From: Acidobacteriota bacterium
GTDB taxonomy: Bacteria > Acidobacteriota > Terriglobia > Bryobacterales > Bryobacteraceae
NCBI GenBank assembly: GCA_018268875.1
Contig: JAFDVT010000103.1
Span: 1-7,450, forward strand
DNA: 7,450 nt
Reading direction: 5' to 3'
The notes under the pieces are model-generated. The model made no database searches, was not told the origin of the DNA, and worked only from the letters and a program-made list of their open reading frames with translations. Position numbers and translations under genes: made by a program. Position 1 is the stretch's first letter. Each line of letters begins with the position of its first letter. Positions 1-6,230 of the stretch are shown here, in pieces.

Positions 1-144
1 AAGCTGCGTTTCAATGTGGACGCTTTCAATGCGTTTAACATCCAGGGTCTTGTGAATCCCAATACCTCGGATGGCATTCAGCAGTTGCAGTCGTCGTACT
101 GGACTCCGCGTCAGATTCAGTTGACGGGCCGGTTCACCTTCTAG
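1..144 (+). CDS. C-terminal end of a TonB-dependent (Oar-like) outer-membrane beta-barrel protein, partial
   Basis: Reading frame 1 is open from the first base to a TAG at 142-144 and gives the last 47 residues of a protein. The sequence alternates polar and hydrophobic residues as in beta strands, contains the stretch NVDAFNAFN, and closes with IQLTGRFTF. A terminal aromatic residue at the end of a final strand is the usual outer-membrane barrel signal recognised by the assembly machinery. The pattern matches, from memory, the ends of large carboxypeptidase-regulatory-domain/TonB-dependent receptors that are numerous in Acidobacteria. The ligand cannot be told from this fragment. The gene is followed by a strong hairpin and has no visible link to the CRISPR operon, so it is probably just the neighbour. 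Coding status is well supported; the family call is moderate because only the tail is seen. Confidence 0.72.
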   Translation, partial: KLRFNVDAFNAFNIQGLVNPNTSDGIQQLQSSYWTPRQIQLTGRFTF

Positions 145-157
145 TTGTTTCGAAAAG

Positions 158-199
158 TCAGTGCATCCCCCAGATCGCCAGGTCTGGTGGATGCACTGA
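158..199 (+). terminator. Strong hairpin, probable terminator of the upstream gene
   Basis: A 19-base left arm (158-176) pairs with a right arm (181-199) across a 4-base loop. Seventeen of 19 positions are Watson-Crick pairs, one is a G-T pair and one is a mismatch. It starts 13 bases after the stop codon of the upstream gene. No clean U run follows at once; the nearest T-rich stretch begins about 12 bases later. It may therefore be an imperfect intrinsic terminator or a 3'-end stabilising stem. It would separate transcription of the barrel-protein gene from the cas operon. Confidence 0.6.
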
Positions 200-381
200 A
201 TACTGTAGAGTGTTGTTTTCCTTCCTTCGATTTTTCCTTCCAATTTCCCGCTAGGATTTTCGTCAACCTCCTCTATCAGTCAAATACCCCCGCAAACGAG
301 GGAATTGATTGATGTGGTGCCTTCGTCGCACACTGCAGAAATGAAAGCGTACCGGCGCACAGTAAATGGGGGACGCCGTAC
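200..381 (+). promoter_or_regulatory. Leader region upstream of the cas operon
   Basis: This non-coding stretch must hold the operon promoter unless the operon is read through from upstream, but I see no convincing -35/-10 pair. Its contents are as follows. A pyrimidine-rich tract at 211-240 has only four purines in 30 bases and carries the direct repeat TTTTCCTTCC at 216-225 and 232-241. A CCTCCTC at 267-273 is complementary to a Shine-Dalgarno sequence. A C5 run at 287-291 faces GAGGG at 298-302. A short stem GTGC/GCAC lies at 318-331. An imperfect stem at 349-357 with 374-381 sits next to the cas3 start. The region is visibly more AT- and pyrimidine-rich than the coding sequence on either side. 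No stable tRNA or other known RNA gene is recognised. Confidence 0.4.
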
Positions 382-2769
382 TTGTATTTAGCCCATAGTT
401 CTGGGGATCGTAAGCAGTTTTTACACGAACATCTCTTCCAAGTATCAAGATTGTCCGGCGAAGTTGCCAGAAAATGCGGCCTGGAGCGCGCGGGCACTGC
501 GATTGGTTTACTGCACGACCTAGGTAAATATTCGAGCGCATTTCAAACGTATCTGAGATTAAGTCAGGATCCCTTTGGCGACGCGCCGGATCGGGGAACG
601 GTGGATCATTCGACCGCCGGAGCCCAGGCTGTCTGGCGGGCGCTCTATGGGAATGTCCCAGCACGGTCGGCCGCGGCCGAACTTCTTGCCGTTTGCATTG
701 CCTCGCATCACTCGGGAATGATCGATTGTTTAAAGCCCGATGGTGAAAACTCGCTGCACCGGCGCATGGAGCGGGCTGAAGACGCTTCGCATTGCGGTGA
801 AGCTCTCGCCAATTGCGACGCGGCCGTCAAGGCCCAGATCGATGGCATCCTGGGGGATCCTCTGCTGGCAGAAGAGATCGCGTCCGCTTTGGGCAGGATT
901 CAGAAGAGGGCCGGCCAGAGTCCGACAACGATGCGGTTTCAGGCCAGTCTCCTTGCGAGGTTTTTGTTCAGCTGTTTGATTGACGGCGACAGAAATGATA
1001 CTGCGACGTTCGCCGAGCCTCATGAAGCCGGCTTGCGGCAGGGCGGGAAGTATATCTCGTGGCGGTTACTTGCGGATCGCCTTGAAGAACATCTGGCGTC
1101 ACTCCGCGGCGGGAGTGCGACGGTGTCGAGGCTTCGCGCGGCTGTTTCAGACGCGTGCCTTCAAGCCGCAGGACGCTCAGCCGGAATCTATACGCTAACC
1201 GTCCCGACGGGCGGCGGGAAGACACTGGCTAGCCTTCGTTTCGCTTTGCAGCATGCCCAACGCCTCCAACTGGATCGTATTGTCTACGTCAGTCCGTATA
1301 TTTCGATCATCGACCAGAATGCGCAAGTGATGCGCGAGATTCTGGAGCGGGATGCGGATGCTCCGTCGAGTGTCGTTCTGGAGCATCATTCGAATCTCAC
1401 GCCGTGCCTCGATACCCGTCGCGCAAGGCTCCTGGCGGAAAACTGGGACGCGCCGATCGTTTGCACGACTGCTGTTCAATTTCTGGAAACTCTGTTCGGC
1501 GCGGGTACCCGCGCGGCGCGCCGTATGCACCAATTGGCTCGGGCGGTGGTTATCTTTGACGAGATTCAGACATTGCCCGTCCGTTGTGTGCATATGTTCA
1601 ACAACGCGGTGAACTTTCTACATCACCAATGTGGCTCGACAATTCTATTTTGCACGGCGACTCAACCGTTGCTGCATCGGGTGTGCCCCGCAAAGGGGGC
1701 AGCGGAGCTTTCGAATCATCCCGAACTAATGCCGGATATCGACGCGTTGTTCGCCGGGCTGCGGCGCACGGTGGTTCACAATCGAACGCGCCAGATTCCA
1801 TGGGAACATTCCGACGTCACAGAACTGGCGATAGCGGAGGTTGCCTCCGCGGGTAGCTGTCTGATTGTCGTCAACACGAAGTCCGAGGCGAGGTCGTTAT
1901 ACGACCAGTGTCAGAGGGCGGGTGACGTACGGGTGGTCTATCTGAGTACCAATCTGTGTCCGGCGCACCGGCGGGATAAGTTCCGAGAGATCGGCGAGCG
2001 ATTACAGAACAAGGAACCGCTGATCTGCGTGAGTACGCAGTTGATCGAGGCGGGTGTTGATATCAGTTTCGGCGCTGCGATCCGTGCACTGGCGGGGCTG
2101 GATTCGATTGCGCAGACTGCTGGGCGTTGCAACCGGCATGGCGAGACAAAGAGTGGCAACGTATACGTGGTGAATCTCAAGGAAGTTCGCCAAGCGCCCG
2201 CGGATATCCGTAAGTCTCAAGAAGTGGCCGCACGCGTGCTACGGGAGTGTGGAGAAATCGTTGATTTGAGTGACGTCGCGATCATGGAACGCTATTTCGA
2301 CTACTACTTCTTCGCGCGACGCGATGAAATGGACTATCCAGTGTCGCCGCCGCGGGCGGAGCGAAGCGATTCGTTGTTGCGCATGCTCTCCGATAACTCA
2401 CTCGCGGTTTCCGAAGCGCCGGGTCCGAAGCTCACCTTTCCCGCGTCGTTCAAGACGGCGGCGGATTTGTTTGAAGTCATCGAAGCGACAATGCAGGGCG
2501 TGATTGTTCCTTATGGCGGCCGTGGGTTGGCGATCATCAACGAACTCGCCGCGTCCTACGAGCCGGAGCGGCAATATCGGTTACTGCGAGAGGCGCAACA
2601 GTATTCGGTAAATGTTCGACTGAATGAGTTGCAGGCGCTCGAAAGAAGCGGAGCGTTAAAGCAGGTGCAAGGCAAGAGCGGGATTTACTACGCCGACCGC
2701 CGTTACTATCACGACGATTTCGGCTTCGATCCAAAGAGTACAGAAGAAATGGAGGCTTTGTTTGCATAG
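382..2769 (+). CDS. cas3: CRISPR-associated nuclease/helicase Cas3 (type I-C, HD domain plus DExD/H helicase)
   Basis: Cas3 is recruited by the crRNA-loaded surveillance complex to nick and progressively degrade the displaced strand of target DNA in the cytoplasm. The 795-residue product has the full family length. The N-terminal HD nuclease shows H17, the HD pair H45-D46 followed by LGK, H76, H109-H110, and D201/D203 in DGDRND, so the metal ligands look complete. The helicase shows Walker A PTGGGKT (275-281), SPYISIIDQN (304-313), the DEIQ box (393-396), CTATQP (424-429), STQLIEAGVDI (551-561) and QTAGRCNRHG (578-587). The start is a TTG at 382. It is the only usual start codon in this frame between the stop at 310 and the first conserved residues (YLAHS), and GGGGG at 368-372 could serve as its ribosome site with a 9-base gap. 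An ATG at 366 is out of frame by one base, discussed in the findings. The 3' end overlaps cas5c by 8 bases. Confidence 0.95.
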   Translation: MYLAHSSGDRKQFLHEHLFQVSRLSGEVARKCGLERAGTAIGLLHDLGKYSSAFQTYLRLSQDPFGDAPDRGTVDHSTAGAQAVWRALYGNVPARSAAAELLAVCIASHHSGMIDCLKPDGENSLHRRMERAEDASHCGEALANCDAAVKAQIDGILGDPLLAEEIASALGRIQKRAGQSPTTMRFQASLLARFLFSCLIDGDRNDTATFAEPHEAGLRQGGKYISWRLLADRLEEHLASLRGGSATVSRLRAAVSDACLQAAGRSAGIYTLTVPTGGGKTLASLRFALQHAQRLQLDRIVYVSPYISIIDQNAQVMREILERDADAPSSVVLEHHSNLTPCLDTRRARLLAENWDAPIVCTTAVQFLETLFGAGTRAARRMHQLARAVVIFDEIQTLPVRCVHMFNNAVNFLHHQCGSTILFCTATQPLLHRVCPAKGAAELSNHPELMPDIDALFAGLRRTVVHNRTRQIPWEHSDVTELAIAEVASAGSCLIVVNTKSEARSLYDQCQRAGDVRVVYLSTNLCPAHRRDKFREIGERLQNKEPLICVSTQLIEAGVDISFGAAIRALAGLDSIAQTAGRCNRHGETKSGNVYVVNLKEVRQAPADIRKSQEVAARVLRECGEIVDLSDVAIMERYFDYYFFARRDEMDYPVSPPRAERSDSLLRMLSDNSLAVSEAPGPKLTFPASFKTAADLFEVIEATMQGVIVPYGGRGLAIINELAASYEPERQYRLLREAQQYSVNVRLNELQALERSGALKQVQGKSGIYYADRRYYHDDFGFDPKSTEEMEALFA
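2751..2755 (+). promoter_or_regulatory. Ribosome binding site fixing the TTG start of cas5c
   Basis: GGAGG lies 6 bases before the TTG at 2762, inside the last codons of cas3. No ATG or GTG in the cas5c frame lies close enough downstream to use it, so it supports the TTG start and an 8-base overlap with cas3. Confidence 0.7.
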
Positions 2770-3490
2770 CACGCCGAAGAACACGATCGAGTTTCGAGTA
2801 TGGGGCCGTTATGCGCTGTTCACCGACCCACTTACGAAAGTGGGCGGCGAGAAGTGTTCGTACCACATCCCGACCTACGAGGCATTGAAGGGTATTGCGA
2901 AGTCCATCTATTGGAAGCCGACATTCATCTGGCATATCGACCAGGTTCGTGTGATGAAGCGAATTCGCACGCAAACCAAGGGAACAAAGCCGGTCGACTA
3001 CGGCGGCGGCAACGGCTTGGCGATCTACACCTTTCTGACGGGTGACGCGACTCCGGAGCCGGGCGTCGAGTATCGGGTTCGCGCGCATTTCGAATGGAAC
3101 CCGCATCGTCCCGAACTCGCCGAGGACCGGAACGATGGGAAGCACTATCAGATTGCGATGCGGAGTCTGGAGAAGGGCGGCCGTCAGGACATTTTTCTGG
3201 GGACCCGCGATTGCCAGGGATATGTCGAGCCGTGCGTGTTCGGTTCCTGCGAGGGCGCATACTACAGCGACGGACAGTTCGACTATGGACTGATGTTTCA
3301 TAGCTTCGATTACCCGGATGAGACGGGTCGCGACGAATTGAGCGTCAACTTCTGGCGGCCGTCGATGCAGGATGGTTTGATTCGCTTTCCACGTCCTGAG
3401 GAATGCCCCGTGCGGAAAGTCGTTCGTGAAATGAAGGCGAAGCCGTTTGGTTTGAATCGTACGGTTCGGTCGGTGGAGGTGGAAGTCTAA
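2762..3490 (+). CDS. cas5c: Cas5c (Cas5d), crRNA-processing endoribonuclease and complex subunit
   Basis: In type I-C systems, which lack Cas6, this RAMP-fold protein cuts the repeat hairpin of the precursor RNA and then stays bound to the 5' handle in the effector complex. The 242-residue product is close to the family length and strongly resembles the Bacillus halodurans protein as I recall it, with the shared blocks ALFTDPLTK, PTYEALKGIAKSIYWKP, DYGGGN, DGKHY, CQGYV and RPEECP. The three residues reported as catalytic in that protein (Y46, K116, H117) correspond to Y50, K127 and H128 here, so RNA cleavage should be intact. The start is TTG, placed by the GGAGG six bases upstream. The gene overlaps cas3 by 8 bases and stops one base before cas8c, so translation of the three is probably coupled. 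Confidence 0.95.
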   Translation: MHSTPKNTIEFRVWGRYALFTDPLTKVGGEKCSYHIPTYEALKGIAKSIYWKPTFIWHIDQVRVMKRIRTQTKGTKPVDYGGGNGLAIYTFLTGDATPEPGVEYRVRAHFEWNPHRPELAEDRNDGKHYQIAMRSLEKGGRQDIFLGTRDCQGYVEPCVFGSCEGAYYSDGQFDYGLMFHSFDYPDETGRDELSVNFWRPSMQDGLIRFPRPEECPVRKVVREMKAKPFGLNRTVRSVEVEV

Positions 3491-3491
3491 C

Positions 3492-5360
3492 GTGGCGTGG
3501 ATGCAGAAGTTGTACGAGACGTACGAGCGGTGCGACGGAATGCCGCAATTTGCGGAGGCGCCCTTGCTTCCCGTTGGCCATACGCAGCAGCAGGCTCATA
3601 TTGAAATCGTTTTGAACGTCGCGGGCGAATTTCAGGCGGCTCAGACGGTACCCAAAGAGAACACAGTGATCGCGGCGTCCGAAGACTCGTCGGCCCGGAC
3701 CACCAACATCGCGCCGCACGCGCTATGCGACAAGCTGCAGTATTGCGCCGGAGACTACCGGTCGTTCGGCGGGACCAAGAAGCCGGGATTCGACGAATAC
3801 ATCGGACAGCTACGGAATTGGCAGGCGGCTTTTCCCGTGACGCGGGCACAGGCCGTGCTGCGTTACGTCGAGCGTGGTTCGGTGGTTGCGGATCTCGTTG
3901 CGGCTGGTGTCCTGTTTGCCGGCGCGGACGGGAAGCTGATACGGGAATGGGCCTCGGACACTGTTCCAATGCCAGACATCATGAGGGCGCTGCCCCCGAA
4001 AGGGAAGGAGCGGGATCAGGGCGATGCCTTTGTTCGCTGGATCGTTGAGATTCCCGGAAAGCACTATTCGAAAGTTTGGGAGGACCCGGAGGTTCGCGAG
4101 GCGTGGATTCAATTTCTGTCCGCGAAGCAGAGCGCGACTGGTCTTTGTATGGTGAGCGGCGAATTCGGCGCGCTCGCGGAAAAACATCCCAAGCGCATAC
4201 GAGGCGCTGGCGATGGGGCGCGCCTGCTTTCGTCGAACGATACGGATGGGTATACCTTTCGGGGCCGCTTTGAGGACGCGCCACAGGCCTTCGGCGTGAG
4301 TTCCATCGTCACACAGAAGGCGCATAGCGCCTTACGCTGGCTGATCGAGCGGCAAGGGTCGCGCGGAGACCAGGTCTTTGTGGCTTGGGCTGTCGCGGGC
4401 AAGCCGGTTCCGGACCCGTTGGGGAATTCCTTGGACTTCTTCGCAGGGTTCGAAGAACCGTCGGAAGCGGCCTACGCGGGAGACGCTGGCGAGCGATTCG
4501 CGGTGCAACTGCGGAAGGCCGTGGCGGGTTATCGCGCGAAGCTCGACCCCAATGACGATGTCGTGGTGATGGGACTCGATGCCGCAACGCCCGGCCGGTT
4601 GGCGATCACTTTCTATCGGGAGTTGAAGGGTTCGGAGTTTCTCGACCGGGTCTCTGGTTGGCATCGACGCTATGCGTGGTCGCAGCAGTATTCGCGAAAG
4701 GAATCGTTTACGGGGGCGCCGGCTCCGGCTGAGATCGGCGAGGCGGCTTATGGAAGGCGCATCAGCCCGGAGTTGCGAAAGGCGACCGTGGAGCGGCTCA
4801 TGCCCTGTATCGTGGACGGCCGTCCGGTGCCGCGGGATCTCGTGATTTCCTGTCTGCACCGTGCGTGTAACGCCGCCGGGTTCGATAAGGAGGAGGACTG
4901 GAGAAAATGCCTGGGAATTACGTGCGCGCTGGTGCGCGGAAGCAGCAAGGAGGAGTACAAGATGTCGCTTGAACAAGACCGAACAAACCGGGATTACCTG
5001 TACGGGCGGCTGCTTGCCGTGGCCGAAAACATCGAAGAACTTGCATTGCGGGTTGCGAATGAGTCACGCGATACGCACGCCATCAAGCTGATGCAACGGT
5101 TCGCGAACCACCCGTTTAGCACCTGGCGCACGATCGAGTTGGCGTTGACGCCGTATCGCAGCCGCCTGCGGGCAAATCGTTACCCGCTGTCGCTGAGCCG
5201 GGAAAAGCTGCTTGACGAGGTCAAGTGCCTGTTTCGTACCAACGAGTTCGTGGATGATACCAAGCTGAGTGCCGAGTTTCTTCTGGGCTATCACTGTCAG
5301 CGTGCCGCCCTGTGGGCCAAGGCCGAATCCGCAGACAACAAGGAAAAGGAATCTGAATGA
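3492..5360 (+). CDS. cas8c: Cas8c (Csd1), large subunit of the type I-C complex
   Basis: Cas8c is the large subunit that recognises the PAM and opens the DNA duplex in the I-C effector complex. The product is 622 residues, normal for Csd1. Family blocks I recognise are the region 182-206 (RWIVEIPGKHYSKVWED and following), the AGDGARLLSSND...FRGRF segment (238-260), LDAATPGRLAITFYREL (362-378), and RLMPCIVDGRPVPRDLV (435-451). The C-terminal 132 residues also form a separately translated small subunit, listed as its own feature. The start chosen is GTG at 3492, one base after the cas5c stop, with GGAAG at 3481-3485 six bases upstream. An in-frame ATG at 3501 would remove only three residues and cannot be excluded. 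The stop overlaps the cas7c start as ATGA. Confidence 0.94.
   Translation: MAWMQKLYETYERCDGMPQFAEAPLLPVGHTQQQAHIEIVLNVAGEFQAAQTVPKENTVIAASEDSSARTTNIAPHALCDKLQYCAGDYRSFGGTKKPGFDEYIGQLRNWQAAFPVTRAQAVLRYVERGSVVADLVAAGVLFAGADGKLIREWASDTVPMPDIMRALPPKGKERDQGDAFVRWIVEIPGKHYSKVWEDPEVREAWIQFLSAKQSATGLCMVSGEFGALAEKHPKRIRGAGDGARLLSSNDTDGYTFRGRFEDAPQAFGVSSIVTQKAHSALRWLIERQGSRGDQVFVAWAVAGKPVPDPLGNSLDFFAGFEEPSEAAYAGDAGERFAVQLRKAVAGYRAKLDPNDDVVVMGLDAATPGRLAITFYRELKGSEFLDRVSGWHRRYAWSQQYSRKESFTGAPAPAEIGEAAYGRRISPELRKATVERLMPCIVDGRPVPRDLVISCLHRACNAAGFDKEEDWRKCLGITCALVRGSSKEEYKMSLEQDRTNRDYLYGRLLAVAENIEELALRVANESRDTHAIKLMQRFANHPFSTWRTIELALTPYRSRLRANRYPLSLSREKLLDEVKCLFRTNEFVDDTKLSAEFLLGYHCQRAALWAKAESADNKEKESE
4887..4896 (+). 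promoter_or_regulatory. Internal Shine-Dalgarno-like sequence, upstream copy
   Basis: AAGGAGGAGG lies inside cas8c, ten bases before an ATG at 4907 that is not in the cas8c frame. That ATG opens a 21-codon reading frame ending in TGA at 4970-4972, just past the internal cas11c start. The run also encodes ordinary residues of Cas8c (K-E-E-D), so it may be coincidence. Confidence 0.3.
4947..4953 (+). promoter_or_regulatory. Internal ribosome binding site for cas11c
   Basis: AAGGAGG, a full Shine-Dalgarno match, lies eight bases before an in-frame ATG at 4962 inside cas8c. It is stronger than the ribosome site in front of most genes of this operon. In the Cas8c frame it encodes part of the residues S-K-E-E. 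Confidence 0.75.
4962..5360 (+). CDS. cas11c: Cas11c, small subunit translated from an internal start within cas8c
   Basis: Type I-C complexes are known to contain a small subunit made by a second translation start inside cas8c; it lines the belly of the complex and stabilises the opened target DNA. Here the ATG at 4962 is in the cas8c frame (residue 491 of 622), follows a full AAGGAGG at an eight-base gap, and gives a 132-residue protein beginning MSLEQDRTNRDYLYGRLL. Length and position, the C-terminal helical part of the large subunit, agree with the known I-C small subunits. The sequence is rich in Arg, Leu and Glu and reads as helical, with no domain motif beyond the family. It ends at the cas8c stop, overlapping cas7c by 4 bases. 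Its use as a start is inferred from the ribosome site and family knowledge, not directly shown. Confidence 0.82.
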   Translation: MSLEQDRTNRDYLYGRLLAVAENIEELALRVANESRDTHAIKLMQRFANHPFSTWRTIELALTPYRSRLRANRYPLSLSREKLLDEVKCLFRTNEFVDDTKLSAEFLLGYHCQRAALWAKAESADNKEKESE

Positions 5361-6214
5361 GCACCTTACAGAACAAGATCGACTTCGCGGCGATCGTCCG
5401 CGTGAAGCATGCCAATCCGAATGGAGATCCTTTGAACGGCAACCGGCCTCGCACGGATTATAGCGGCTATGGCGAAATCACTGACGTTTGCCTGAAGCGC
5501 AAAGTGCGCGACCGTCTACTTGACGCCGGCTACGGCATTTTTGTTCAATCCGACGACCGGAAGAAAGACGACGCGAAGAGCCTTCGGGACCGGGCCGAGA
5601 AGACCTTGGGTGGTAAGTTCGGGTCTGCCGACACAGCACGGTTGGCATGCCAGACGTGGTTCGATGTTCGCGCGTTTGGACAGCTGTTTGCGATGCCCAA
5701 GAAGTCCAAGAGCAGGGCCAAGGATGCGGCTGCTCCGAGCGAAGAGGGCGACACCGGTTTGTCCATTCCGATTCGCGGCCCGGTCACGATCCAGTCGGCC
5801 TTCAGCATCGACCCTGTGGAAGTCACCAGTACGCAGATTACGAAGAGCGTCAGCAGCGACGGCGACGGCACCAAGCGGGGCTCTGACACGATGGGCATGA
5901 AGCATCGTGTCGACAATGGCATCTATGTCTTCTACGGCAGCATGAATCCGCAACTGGCCGAACGCACCGGATTCAGTGACGCGGATGCCGCGGCACTCAA
6001 ATCGATTCTTCCGCGAATCTTTGAAAATGACGCGTCCTCGGCCCGCCCGGAAGGCAGCATGGAGGTCCTGCAGGTGTTCTGGTGGAAGCACGACAGCAAG
6101 GCCGGACAGTACTCGTCGGCGAAGGTCCACCGGACGCTGACGGTGAAAGGCGACGGTAGCTTTTCGCTTGCGGATCTGCCGGGATTGGTTCCGGAACAGA
6201 TCCCCGGCTTCTAA
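5357..6214 (+). CDS. cas7c: Cas7c (Csd2), crRNA-binding backbone subunit
   Basis: Cas7c polymerises along the crRNA spacer (about seven copies in characterised I-C complexes) and forms the backbone of the surveillance complex. The product is 285 residues, normal for Csd2. Diagnostic blocks are VKHANPNGDPLNGNRPR (16-32), WFDVRAFGQLFA (101-112), SIPIRGPVTIQSAFSIDPV (136-154), MKHRVDNGIYVFYGSMNPQL (181-200) and the FWWKHDSKAG region. A lysine/alanine-rich, low-complexity linker at about 114-133 sits where other Csd2 proteins also vary. The ATG at 5357 overlaps the cas8c stop as ATGA and has AAGGA at 5346-5350, six bases upstream. Translation is therefore probably coupled to cas8c but also has its own ribosome site, which fits the high copy number needed. 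Confidence 0.96.
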   Translation: MSTLQNKIDFAAIVRVKHANPNGDPLNGNRPRTDYSGYGEITDVCLKRKVRDRLLDAGYGIFVQSDDRKKDDAKSLRDRAEKTLGGKFGSADTARLACQTWFDVRAFGQLFAMPKKSKSRAKDAAAPSEEGDTGLSIPIRGPVTIQSAFSIDPVEVTSTQITKSVSSDGDGTKRGSDTMGMKHRVDNGIYVFYGSMNPQLAERTGFSDADAAALKSILPRIFENDASSARPEGSMEVLQVFWWKHDSKAGQYSSAKVHRTLTVKGDGSFSLADLPGLVPEQIPGF

Positions 6215-6230
6215 CGAGAGAAGACGGCCG

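Noticed and set aside
341..391. 16-codon reading frame starting at ATG 341 and overlapping the cas3 start, considered as a leader peptide.
   Set aside because: It has no ribosome site, and the short peptide has no attenuation-type codon run.
263..664. Minus-strand open frames over the cas3 leader and 5' end, considered as a divergent regulator gene.
   Set aside because: They mostly lie opposite the conserved HD domain of cas3 and show no helix-turn-helix or other known motif.
1684..1701. Perfect 6-bp hairpin TGCCCC/GGGGCA inside cas3, considered as an internal terminator.
   Set aside because: It has no T run after it and lies in the middle of an intact coding frame; short GC stems are expected by chance here.
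2537..3301. Long minus-strand open frame opposite the end of cas3 and cas5c.
   Set aside because: It is a shadow of strongly supported genes in GC-rich DNA; its translation has no recognisable domain.
6168..6230. In-frame TTG extension of cas4 (21 extra residues).
   Set aside because: The added sequence lies inside the end of cas7c, is not Cas4-like, and the ATG at 6231 begins right before the conserved N-terminal block.
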